64,000 bases of DNA, from contig CM060912.1 in NCBI GenBank assembly GCA_030737875.1, forward strand, positions 260,262,231 to 260,326,230, in the 5' to 3' direction. Positions 10,609 through 21,129 of the stretch are shown here, in pieces. How positions within the stretch are numbered: position 1 is the stretch's first letter; each line of letters starts with the position of its first letter. The notes under the pieces are model-generated. The model was not told the DNA's origin, made no database searches, and saw nothing but the letters and a program-made list of their open reading frames with translations. Origin of the DNA: Allium sativum (lineage: Eukaryota > Streptophyta > Magnoliopsida > Asparagales > Amaryllidaceae). Position numbers and translations under genes: made by a program.

Positions 10609-11048
10609 TGCTAAATTTAATTGCAAACGAAATATACAAAGAAATTGGGTTTGATGTGAAACGTATTTTGGTTAGTCTGTATTGTCAAAGCTATAGACTA
10701 AAAGCAGAAGCATTGAAATTTGATATAGACTTTGATTTAAAATGTTTCATAGAAGAATTATCATTTCTTGCTGATCGAAACATAGTACAGGTAGTCTGAA
10801 TCTTTTATGGCTGAAACAGATGCATTTTTATATATTCCAAAAAGCATGCTTATCGTTAGATGCCATTTAATTAGATGTATTTTTATGTTCGCGTTAACTT
10901 TTATTACAGGATTCGAGTATTGCCTACAAGCCAGGCTGGAGCATTCAATGGTTTCCTTGCTCCATATCTCACAGATAAAGCTTCAGAAGAAGCTAACATA
11001 TTTACACTCACAAATATTTTGGACATATTAAGTTTGAATCTATACAAG
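10609..11048 (+). pseudogene. Two exons of an unidentified gene
   Basis: Exon 1 (10609-10790) follows TTGTTGCAG and reads LNLIANEIYKEIGFDVKRIL, VSLYCQSYRLKAEALKFDID, FDLKCFIEELSFLADRNIVQ, ending before GTAGTC. Exon 2 (10910-11048) follows a pyrimidine-rich tract and TTACAG and in its longest frame reads IRVLPTSQAGAFNGFLAPYL, TDKASEEANIFTLTNILDIL, SLNLYK before GTATTAG. Amino acid composition and splice signals look genuine. Exon 1 ends in phase 0 whereas the long frame of exon 2 needs one base fewer; in phase 0 exon 2 stops after 22 codons. So this is either a damaged fragment or a real carboxyl end in the shorter frame. No start codon or family is visible. Confidence 0.45.
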
Positions 11049-11384
11049 GTATTAGTATTCATATCTTTTGCATTTTTTTGTCATTTTAGCCCAAACCCTT
11101 TGGTTCCCATCTATAGTAGCCTTACAAGATCAGCTGACGCTTATAAATTTCTTCAATGTATTACATACAAATGCAAATTCTAAATGTAGCTGAGAGTCAT
11201 TCTTTGGTTTGGCGAGCCTTAGGTCTTCATTGAGTTTTATGTCTTGGGATAATTGTAATTCTATTCAATGTTATTACTGATTCGAATAAAGTTTCCATAC
11301 GAGTTTTTCATTTTTACTTCATCTTGATCAAAGATGAAACACATAAAGTAATTGTATTTGATTTCACGTTCAGTATACTTGATA
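11049..11384. other. AT-rich sequence after the exon pair
   Basis: Intron- or flank-like sequence. I see nothing specific in it. Confidence 0.4.
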
Positions 11385-12640
11385 GATAAGATTACTGAAT
11401 AGATATACTTGATGGATGAGATTGGAGGATAAGAATATGTGATGTGCGTCTTTAGAAAAATTATAATGCTACATATGCCGTTCAAACAGCATAAATTCTC
11501 TTTCCCAAGCATCCCACTTATCCTTAGTACTCCATGGAGAAAATAACGCTCTGTGACTTCCCACCATTGTAGCATCATTATTGAGTCATATATTATAATT
11601 TGTTCTCTATGCATATATTTCCATTCTTGCTTTGCTTTATTATATATTATCTTCCTGTTGTTTCATGAAGTCAATCCTCTACATAAAAATAGGTGGAAGT
11701 TGAGTGGTTGATTGGAAGGTGAGCACTCCGGTGTTCAACAGGGTAGGCAATAAATCATATTTGGTTAATTATTTGTGTATTGGCAAATCTAAATTAGCAC
11801 TTTTACATGGTATGTCAAATATTCTTTTATTGAGTAACTATATTTGGTTAATTATTTAAGTTTAGTGGAAATCATAATCCAGATTAGTAATTTTACATGG
11901 CATATCAAATATTGTTTTTTTTCCAGTCTTTGTTAGTTTATTATAATAATGTAATAAATCTTTACATATAAGACAACTTTATCTTTTTTCAATATGTTTT
12001 TAGTAATCCTATGGTAATGTATGCCAAGTTATTTCTTAGCATATATTGGGTTATATTTGATTTCGATCTTTCTAATAGAAATATTAAGTAACCTACTAAA
12101 GTGGTGGACATTTCTTGGGTTGGTATCTTTAAATGCTTTTATATGGCAACCAATCTTTCAATACAGCTAATGATTTTTAATAGAATTCTCATTTGACTTA
12201 TTCCTACTTACTTCATTTTGACTGAGATGTAAGATGCATACTGTTATATTTCATGTTTGTATATAGTTGATGATAAGATGATTAATTAGCATGTGTGGCG
12301 TTTATTTCTAAAAAATTATGCTGCTATTTATGATGTTTGAATAACATAAATTATTTCTTCATTATGGGAGAAACATCCCTTTGAATCCTTAATACTCCTT
12401 AGAGAGTATAAAGTTCTCCAACTAGCCACCACAGTATAAGCATTATAATGAGTCATATATATTAGATATTTTTTTTTCTGTGAATATATATGTGCCAATT
12501 TTTCTTTACTTAATCATACAGTATTTTGCTGTTGTGCAATGTAACGAATCCTATACATCATAACAGAGTAGAAGCTGAGCGATCGATTGGAAGGTGAGCA
12601 TGACAATGTTTAGTAAGTTAAGTAATAAATTATATTTATG
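11385..12640. repeat. Old tandem duplication, two copies about 870 bp apart
   Basis: A block at about 11385-11790 recurs diverged at about 12245-12640. Matching landmarks in order: a GATGAGATT/GATAAGATG start, TAGAAAAATTATAATGCT versus TAAAAAATTATGCTGCT, CAAACAGCATAAATTC versus GAATAACATAAATTAT, ATTGAGTCATATATTA versus AATGAGTCATATATATTA, and GATTGGAAGGTGAGCA in both. Neither copy has an ORF of note. The duplication predates the local microsatellites. Confidence 0.6.
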
Positions 12641-14393
12641 ATTCACACTTTGTTATCGTTCAGTTGCATTTCTTTCCTTGGTTTTTTTCCCATTTATCAT
12701 TTCATTTCATTTTTTGATCAATATTGGGAAAACTAATTTTAAAACTTTGAACCTATTGTTGAAGCTTTGAATTCAGGCATAAATTAGACTCTGTATTGCT
12801 TTATAAGTCTCTTCTATTAATTCTTGCACCAAAACGTTGAATTATTAAAAAGAAATATTTATCATGCGTCTTTTAATCTGACAGGTTAAATTGGTTTTAA
12901 CATTATACAATAATATATAAAAGCTTTAGTACTCCATTCGTATGGACTTGAAAATTGCATTGCTGCGCATTTGCTAACTGTATGCTAGAATATCTACGTC
13001 TTGAAGCTACTTGACAGCTACAATAAACATGATATATTAAAGAAAAAGCAAGAATAAAAAATTAACAATATGTAATTGATAATATATTTTTCATTCTAAA
13101 TAAATCATCTGTTTAATTTTTTATGTGTTTATAGTAAATAGTTATTTCAGTAACTAATTTGTCAGTCGAAGCTTAGATTGTGTGATCTATGTTATTTTAA
13201 CCTACGCATGTTATGTATACACACATAAATCTACGTATGTATGGATGTATGTATGTATGTATGTATGTAAGTACGTACGTATGTATGTATGTATAGTTTA
13301 GTGGTTCAATACGTTGTTTGCTTCTGGACCAACAAAAAAAATAGTACTGTTATTCTTTTGATGGATGGAAAGCACTTGGATAAGTGTAAAATTTTGAATA
13401 TTTGTTGGTTTTCATTTTCTTTTGTTCTTTCTTATGTCAGAAATCATCTTTATGATGATTTCAAACCAAATTCTCCTAGAAACCTCATAAGCTAAACTTA
13501 CCACTAAACTCATTTGTATTGAAATAGTTTTTCAAATTCTACGATCTGAGATGCATTATTTACCACGTATATTAAGTTAGACGAGTAATTTTTTTAACAA
13601 TTGTATTGCAAATATACAGTGGGTATTTAAGCCATGGAGTTGTAGCTTTATCTTAATACTTTGTCAATTACTGTGCATTGGTTCCTGTTTTTTGCATGAT
13701 GCATTTGTATCCCAATCAACATATGCCTCATAATTAATTGGCCTAGAGTTTTGTCCTCCATTGTAAATTTTATTGCTTCCAGTATAAATATTATATAATA
13801 TAAATGAATATATGCATGGTGCATGTATTTATAGCATTGAGTCTTAAAAGGAAATAAACAAATATTCCTTAAATTTGTAATAGTCGGTGTTCCTTTTAAC
13901 TACATAGTGCATACTAATTACTCAACTCAATAAAATAAAAATAGGTAATATGGTAAACAAAAAAAATTTGGCTACAAAATATGGCTCCAATATTGCATTT
14001 TGCAGAATTTGTGCAATCGATGTCATTATAATTAGTCAAACAAGATAATTTTAATCTTTAGTCTGTAGGGTGGATGTCTAAAGAAATTTTTGCGTGTAAT
14101 GTTAGTTTAACCATACAAACTTTGGCCTGATTTGTGTTTTCAAAATTTATTTTAATTGTACTTCCAGCCCTATAGTTGCGTATGTCTGTATATATATTAG
14201 TTTTGAATTGAACATGCATATATACTGTGGCGTATGCTATGTGGTTCCATGAACATAAAAAAGGTCCATGTGATATAAAAATGTATTGCCCACGCTCTTT
14301 TGCCTAGCAGTATGTAGAATTAGTTATAAGCGTCTAATGATAATGTTCCATCAAATATAAAATAATACTAGCCATTCACTTCTTTAGATTTAA
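12641..14393. other. AT-rich sequence up to the gypsy insertion
   Basis: No gene is supported. It contains the GTAT microsatellite at 13231-13295. The last five bases, TTTAA, are the left target duplication of the gypsy element. Confidence 0.5.
13231..13295. repeat. (GTAT)n microsatellite
   Basis: GTAT units with a few interruptions (ATGGATGTAT, GTACGTACG). Confidence 0.9.
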
Positions 14394-17009
14394 TGTAACA
14401 ACCCGCATTCTACGCATATAGGATCGTAGAATATTTATTTTATTTTCACATGAAGTCGTATGGTCGTGTACTTTTGGGGAACGACTAGTAGGGTCATTTC
14501 CCATGTTCATGATTTTTGTTAATTTTTAAATGACCGTTTTACCCTTAGTTGATCTTGTTTCGTCTATAACTTTTGACTGGAAAAGAATTTTGATTTGAAA
14601 CTACTTCCATTAGCTCCGGATGATGGTTACTCTTTCCGTAGAGCGGTCATAATAGCCAAACGGACTTACCGTTTGGGAGATATGGCTGAATTAAGGTTTA
14701 AAGGGTTAATTTCAGCTAATTGAGCTTAACCGGGTGACTAGCAATTAGGCCCAATGGGGGATTTCGGGTTTGGGAGTATTTAAGGGCTGCTTGGATTAGG
14801 ATTTCGGTTTTAGACTCATTTTTCCAGCCGCCACTTAGTTTCTTCAACCTTAGTCATGGCCTCCATCCTCTAAAATCATCCCAAAACACCTCCAAATCAC
14901 CTACAACTTGAAATTGAGATTAGCAACATCAAATCAAGGCAAATCAACGTCAAATTTGGGATAGAGCTGCTGGAACACATAGGGATTGGATCCAAATCAG
15001 AGGATATTTCAGATCTATAGTTTAATTTGTGGCAAAGGTGAGTGATTTGCATTGTTCTTCACTAATTATGGCTAGTTATGGTAATTAGCGAAAATTAGCG
15101 AAAGTATGGCTCAGAAAAATCTAGAAAAATTCCTAAAATTCTAAAACATCATTTTATGCCTCTGATATGAATTGGGGTTAATTTCGACTAATTTTGCAAA
15201 TCCCGGAATTTAGGGATTAAGGGGTAATTAGTGATAATTAGCGAATTTATGCGTGTTAAAAATCTGGAAAAATATTCAGAAATTCTGAAATAATGTTTTA
15301 GACCTCTGTTAGAAAATTTGGCTAATTTAGATAAGTTTTGTTAATCCTATCACTTGATTTACTTAAACATGCTTAAGGGGAAATTTGGGGTTTTGACCAT
15401 GTTTGATCCATTTTACATGCTATGATTTATGTTTTGGTGTTTGTGGTCGATACTATATGTCGTTATGACTGTATGAGATGATTTGTGATTGATTAGAAGT
15501 GTTAGTTTGGTCAAAAACGCCGTCGAATGGCGTAAACAGTCGCTGGACGAAGTTGCAGGAAAATGTGTAGGGCCCGGATCGGATCGCCCCCTTGCCCCAC
15601 GAACCGACCCGCTCGCGTGACGTGTTCACGATCCGCTCCACTTTGAAAGTCACGAACCGATGCAGCGCCACGCCTGCCAGAAGGACCCCGATCCGACCTC
15701 TCTTCGCGCTCCGTTCAACACTAGCCAGGAGATGAGGCGCCACGAACTGATGAGTACGATCCGACCCGATCAGGACCCACGATCCAAGATGAGGCGCCAC
15801 GATCCAGATGAGGTAGCCCGACCCGAACCAATGGGTTGCCAAACTAAGGAGCACGAACCGACTGACAGGGGCGCCACGAACTGACGAGGCGCGATCCGTA
15901 TGGCGCGACACGATCCGACACTGGCGATCCAACCTGGATGATTTCTCACGATCCGAGCAAGGGTGATGACTACGAGCTGGTGACTGCGAACCGAATCAGG
16001 GGGAGAAGACTGAATGAAGACCGATCCGGAAGATGATGACTGATAACCCGAGATGCAAAGGTAGTCCAAATGGAAGTTAGAGCTCAGGATCCCGGAACCA
16101 GTTGGGAATCAACGAGTTCACTTCATGAGTTGGGCTTTGCTGCGGGACGTGTGCAAAGGGGTTGTCGGTATTCATAACTTTGGTTCACCACTGAGAGATG
16201 GATAGTGGGCTTGTAGTGATAGTTATACGGGATTGGATTCCGTCATGGCCCAAAGTATTAGGTAACCAAGGTAGTGGATATTGTATGCTTTACGCACTGA
16301 GTGAGAGACGTGAGGATGGTTGCTATGCTTGATTGTTTGACATCACTATGACATGCACACCCCCACCCCCGTATTTCTTACACCATATGTTAGTGGCACC
16401 TTAGAGTATTGTACAGTATGTAGTGCTAACTCTTTGGTTGCAGGTTCAGGTTCAGGTATGATTGGATTATACCTGTAATTGTTATTGTTTTGTTTAGTTG
16501 CTTATCACTCATACCAGACTTTATGTCTGACCCAGAGTTTTATGTCTCTTCTTATTACTCTGGGTGCTGACACGAGCAGACTAGAGACAGGTCAGGTGGA
16601 TATGCACGAGTAGATGCCGGAGACGAGCAGGAGGCTTACACGTACTATTTATACATATATCTCCTTGTGTTGTTGATGGTCGCTACTTTGGGCATTAGTA
16701 GCGCACCTTTTCTTTCTTTTGCTTTAGAGACAGTATTTTGAAGTGTAATAATGTTGTTAGATCGTAAGCTGTATCTTTGGATTTCCGCTGCTATGATGGT
16801 TTAGTTTTCAGCTTATGTACTATCTCGCCTGTTTTATGTCAAGTATGTTATTATTATATTTTGTTTCATGCGCTGTGAAACATTCTACAGGTTCTTTGTT
16901 AGTTCATTCTCTTCTTTCTTTTCTTCTGGTGACCGTCCCGTGCTAACTGGACATGTGTACAGCGCACAATTGGAGTTAAATGTCGGTTGGTGCGGGGCGG
17001 GTTGTCACA
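14394..17009 (+). repeat. 5' LTR of gypsy element 1
   Basis: This 2616-base LTR contains a GC-rich cassette (about 15566-16080) full of ACGATCCGA/ACGAACCGA words. Towards its 3' end lies the block CTCATACCAGACTTTATGTC, which recurs in relaxed form in the other gypsy LTRs of the window. Compared with the 3' LTR I count roughly 20 differences in the first 530 bases and clearly fewer in the rest. The ORFs on both strands inside it are by-products of the GC-rich cassette. Confidence 0.95.
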
Positions 17010-17011
17010 TT

Positions 17012-17023
17012 TGGTATCAGAGC
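17012..17023 (+). promoter_or_regulatory. Primer-binding site (initiator Met tRNA)
   Basis: TGGTATCAGAGC lies two bases after the LTR end and is complementary to initiator Met tRNA. Confidence 0.93.
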
Positions 17024-17216
17024 TCTAGGTTGCGTAGTTCACCTAGGGAAAGACACTAGGGAGAGATAGTACGTAGATGAGGGCACGTATTTGTGATTAT
17101 TTTGGTTTTCAAAAGTTATATATATATATATATTATTAGTATAGCTAAGGATGAAGTCACACTGCACCAACACCACTATGGAGATGGTTAATCATTTTCT
17201 CTGTACAGACTGAACG

Positions 17217-18284
17217 ATGAGCCGATACGTGAGGGGTACTGGTAGAGGAGCCAATAATGGGAATGCTGCTGAGATGAGGACTATGTTCACTGACCTCATG
17301 AGAGGGATGCTTAGAGATGTTCAGAGAGCAGCTCCTAACGTTGTTAACGGTGGTGGTGCAGCGGTGCAGGCGCCTAGGGCCGATTTCGCCAAGCTAAATA
17401 AGGATTATACTAGTCTTGGTGGGAAGCCATTCCATGGAACGGAGTCGGCTACAGAAGTTCAAGATTGGCTAGATAGTTGCGAGCGCATCGTCGAAGATCT
17501 GGGAATCGAAGACGCAATGAAGAGGAAGCTAGCATCCCGTCAGCTGCAAGGACGGGCAATGAATTGGTGGAATGCTATTAAGGCAGCTACCCCTGAGGAT
17601 CAGATTACATGGGATCGGTTTAAGACTCGCTTTTGCGATAAGTTTATTCCAGCTGCTCATAAATCGGAATTGTTCAGGAAGTTCTTGGAGCTTAAGCAGA
17701 ATGGGAGGACAGTCTCGGAGTATACTGCTGAGTTCGATACTTTATCGAAATATGGATTATCTCTCATTGACACTGCCGAGAAAAAGAACGAGAAGTTCAT
17801 ATCTGGCCTAGATGGGTACTTGGGGGAAAGACTTATAAACCATATTGATGAGACATTTGAGTCCATCAAAGGAAAGGCATTAAGGTCAGAGAGCCTTTTC
17901 CCTAAGTCAAAGACCGAAGTTGTTGTTGTATCTGCAGAGGAGCCAAAACCGCAAGCAGGCGGTGAAGGCAAGAAGAATTCTCAGAACAAGAGAAAGCAGA
18001 ACCCGACCGAGGATGGTCATAATAAGAAGAATAAGAATGGTGGCGATTGTTTTAGTTGTGGCAATAAGGGCCACTATGCCAGAGATTATCGAAAAAAGCC
18101 TGGGGAAAGGAAGTGCTTTAACTGCGGCCAGGCGGGGCATCATAAGAATGATTGCCCACAACCTTCTAGGGAGAAGCAGATTGTGAAAGCTTATGCTATC
18201 AACGATGTTCCTTCTTCGTCGAATGCTCCAAGTGCGGCGCAGAAGGGAAAGGGCGTCGTTATAAAAGGTATGCTTTCTATTTAA
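17217..18284 (+). CDS. Gypsy gag protein, intact ORF
   Basis: A 355-residue gag, the capsid and nucleocapsid protein of the element. The ATG at 17217 is the first after the primer site. The amino end is Gly/Arg-rich. The retrotransposon gag domain covers roughly residues 75-190 (KPFHGTESATEVQDWLDSCE, WWNAIKAATPEDQITWDRF, FLELKQNGRTVSEYTAEFD). A basic linker follows (KKNSQNKRKQNPTEDGHNKK). Two zinc knuckles end it: the first from Cys278 (CFSCGNKGHYARDY) has Tyr in place of the last Cys, the second (CFNCGQAGHHKNDC) is complete. A TAA follows at residue 356, so protease is not fused to it here. Frame, length and lack of stops suggest gag stayed functional longer than pol. Confidence 0.93.
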   Translation: MSRYVRGTGRGANNGNAAEMRTMFTDLMRGMLRDVQRAAPNVVNGGGAAVQAPRADFAKLNKDYTSLGGKPFHGTESATEVQDWLDSCERIVEDLGIEDAMKRKLASRQLQGRAMNWWNAIKAATPEDQITWDRFKTRFCDKFIPAAHKSELFRKFLELKQNGRTVSEYTAEFDTLSKYGLSLIDTAEKKNEKFISGLDGYLGERLINHIDETFESIKGKALRSESLFPKSKTEVVVVSAEEPKPQAGGEGKKNSQNKRKQNPTEDGHNKKNKNGGDCFSCGNKGHYARDYRKKPGERKCFNCGQAGHHKNDCPQPSREKQIVKAYAINDVPSSSNAPSAAQKGKGVVIKGMLSI

Positions 18285-20640
18285 GATGTTTCTGTTCAGG
18301 ATTGTTTGACAAACCCGAGATAGTCGATAGACCTTTAGTTGTGACGAACCTGGTTGGTGGTTCGACTAGCCTTAGTATGCTTTGTTGTAATGTGGTCTTA
18401 TCGAGTCATGGATGTATGTTTGTTTGTGATCGCTTTGTTTAGGCTTTACTAGGTTTAGCATTATTTTGGGGAGTCGATCTACTCCAAAGGAATAGGGTGG
18501 TATTAGGTACCTACCTAGTGATGGTGATAGTAACTGGAGTTAAGGAAGCTAAGAGGCTATCGTTGTAATAAGTTCTAGTTGTCTCGGGAAGGCAAATGGG
18601 TGCTCCAGTGCCAGATTGTTTTGCTAGTATCACCTCACGTGGATTGTCTGAACTCGAAGGAGATGTTCCTTGGGTGTTTGTCTGATATTGGTTTAGGCCT
18701 TTGGGGCTTGTGCTTGAGGAATGTCGATTTCGACAAGGATGGTTTGCGTGAGGGATAAATAGTTGTTGTGATTTTTCATTGGATGATATCTTAGTTTACT
18801 CGAGAAGTGATGGGCAGACGGAACATGATAAGACTGTTCAATGGTATAGACTGCCCCAAGTTAGACTCAATAGGGTTATGAGATGACTCGAGTGGGACTC
18901 GAGAAAGATGCAGAGTAATGGATTGGTTAGGACCCTATGTTGATGTTCTTTTTGAAAGAATAGGATGTGTCCGTTGATCATGGAAGATGCAATGAAGATT
19001 AGGACGATTCAAGTTAGATTTGAACTCGTAAAAGAAAAATGGGGCGAGTTCGTTAGTCATGGTGATATAACAAATATGGAAATACTCCACATTAGATTTG
19101 AAGTATGTTTGGAACATTGTGGGAAGCTCATTGATCTTGGAGATTCAGCGAACATAGGAGAGTTTCACGTTGGACTTGGACTCGTAGGTAGAGTACTTAG
19201 ATTCACTAGGTGGGTCTAGTTTACCTTTGGAAGGTGAATGTACGTTGGACGTGCAGTACGAGATTCATTGGATGAGTCTAGTTTATCTCTGGGAGATTGA
19301 CTCGGGTTAGACTCGAGAAGGTTGCAAGGAATTGGATTCAGCTCGAGTTGGACTCGAGAGGGCAGCAAGAAAATGGATAGACTTGGGTTGGACTCAAGTA
19401 TTTTAGGAGGACTAAAAGCAGGGGTATCTGGGGACGCCCGTTACCTTGGATCCGTTGGACGTGATCTAGTTATCCTTGGAGGATAAACGTACGTTGGACG
19501 TACGGTAGTCCGATTGGAGGCTGGGCTTCCATTAGTTTAATTATCCTTGGAGGATAAACGTGCGTTGGACGTACGATAGTTAGTTGGAGGCGGGGCTTCC
19601 ATTAGTTCTTGATGTTGGTTAGACCAGACATTCAAGAATCGACATATTGAGATTGGTTAGACCAGTCAGGTAGGTATCGACGTATGTATGGCTTTAGCAG
19701 GTGATAGATAGGACTTGTTTGATGGATGCTATGGTTGTTATGTTTGTTATATTTTTCTTCTCTTGAGTAGACTATCACCTGTAGGGTTCTAGCGATGGGG
19801 GACCTAAGAGATGATGGTACATACGGACATTAGGCTATGAGCCAGTGCAGTGAAGTTGTCATGACTTCATGAGGCGGAGTGGACATAGCAAATGATTTGA
19901 GTATGGTAACAGTTGCATTGAGTAGGAGACATGCCAGTCTAGGGGTTATGTTTCTGGAATGGAAGTAACTGAAGTATATCATAGGATATGATTTCAGAAC
20001 TAAGTATGAATTAGATTCATAAATGTTAGCAAGTTTGATGATTAGATCGATTTTGATTGAGTGGATTGGTTCCAGTTAGAAGGACGATCCTAACCTATTG
20101 GAGATCATCTCTATGATAGAGATGAGTGTCGAGGGCAAGAGAACGATCAAGCAAGGATTTGATCGAGAAGGATGGTTTTCGAAGGAATGATAGACTAGTT
20201 GTACCCAACGTAGACGGATTGAAGGATGAAGTGCTTAGAGCATATCATCAATCGAAGTTGACTATACGCCCTAGTGGTAACAAAATGTATTGAGGCATGG
20301 AACAAACCTATTACTGGGAAAGGATAAAGAAAGACGTTGGGAAAGTTTATGTCCAAATGCAAGAATTGCCCGTTAGTTAAAGCTGAGCAAAAGAAGCCTA
20401 GTGGTTAGATACAACCATTAGAAATTCTCGAATGGAAATGGGAACAAGTCTCAATGGATTATATTGATGGTTTCCCAAGGACTAGGTCATGATGGTATTT
20501 GAGTGAATCGTATATTAGAGGATCTTTTGAGAGCCTTGGATTTTGGAAGGTCATGGGATGACCAGTGACATCTGGATGAGTTATGGATAATAATAGTTAT
20601 TAGCACCAAGATTTGTTAGTCCATACCCAGTTCTCGAACA
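18285..20640 (+). pseudogene. Decayed gypsy pol with deletions and internal repeats
   Basis: Pieces of pol survive out of frame. An RT catalytic-region remnant lies at about 18760-18850 (FI, one-base shift, DDILVYSRSDG). The integrase zinc-finger region is at about 20240-20490, recognisable as LTIRPSGNKMY, then YYW-RIKKDVG and WKWEQVSMDYIDGFPRT-like stretches with several stops. Right after that, the central integrase with its catalytic residues is collapsed into about 150 bases. Between 18880 and 19620 the sequence is dominated by repeated phrases, GTTGGACTCGAG and TTGGAGGATAAACGTACGTT, that belong to no pol domain I know. Confidence 0.75.
18885..19620. repeat. Degenerate repeats inside gypsy element 1
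   Basis: GTTGGACTCGAGA-type words recur near 18891, 19313, 19350 and 19390. A longer unit, CCTTGGAGGATAAACGT(A/G)CG then TTGGACGTACG, is present at about 19475 and 19542 with a looser copy at about 19225. Each of the last units is followed by GGCTTCCATTAGTT. They replace coding sequence that should be here. Confidence 0.7.
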
Positions 20641-20650
20641 AGTTGGGAAT

Positions 20651-20959
20651 TTGGCATATAAAGTAGAGTTACCGGACAAGACGGCGGGAGTTCACAACGC
20701 ATTTCATGTTTCCCAGTTAAGGAAGTTTGTGCAAGACCCTAATGTGGCTATTTCACCATATCAGTTGGACGATATCGAGGTTGAACCCGAGGCGGTTGGG
20801 AACCGCAAACCTATGCGTATGGTTGGGAACGATACGAAGCAGCTTCGAATGAAGGTGGTGAAACTAGTCAAAGTTCAATGGGGTAAGAATGAGAAAAACT
20901 GTACTTGGGAAACAGAGGAGGACATAAGGAAGAAGTATCTAGAACTCTTTGCCTGGTAG
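20651..20959 (+). CDS. Gypsy integrase carboxyl end, remnant ORF
   Basis: A 102-residue open frame matches the carboxyl part of Ty3/gypsy integrase. It contains the VELPDKTAGVHNAFHVSQLRKF stretch that follows the GPF/Y module, then LVKVQWGKNEKNCTWETEED close to the end. It normally sits at the end of a pol of more than 1000 residues; here everything upstream is broken, so it is a fragment. A stop (TAG) ends it, and the purine tract lies about 160 bases further on. Confidence 0.8.
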   Translation: MAYKVELPDKTAGVHNAFHVSQLRKFVQDPNVAISPYQLDDIEVEPEAVGNRKPMRMVGNDTKQLRMKVVKLVKVQWGKNEKNCTWETEEDIRKKYLELFAW

Positions 20960-21115
20960 GTTTTGGTAATGATAGTTTCTTCCCTTTTTAGTAAACCGCA
21001 TGCTAGGATAGGCTTGTTGTGTTGTTTTGTATGTTTTATTGTTTATAAATGACTGGTAGGCATGCGAAATACCCTTGTATGTTTCGGGGTGAGGAATTTC
21101 GGGGACGAAATTTCC

Positions 21116-21129
21116 TAAGGGGGGGAGAA
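21116..21129 (+). promoter_or_regulatory. Polypurine tract
   Basis: AAGGGGGGGAGAA-type purine run directly before the 3' LTR; primer for plus-strand DNA synthesis. Confidence 0.9.

Noticed and set aside
15453..16069. Overlapping ORFs of 74-159 codons on both strands in the gypsy LTR
   Set aside because: They lie in the GC-rich cassette where stops are rare, appear on both strands, and recur in the other LTR.
17572..18186. ORFs on both strands overlapping gag
   Set aside because: Shadows of the gag frame; they have no domains.
18965..19219. 84-codon ORF inside gypsy 1
   Set aside because: It lies within the degenerate repeats and has no similarity to pol domains.
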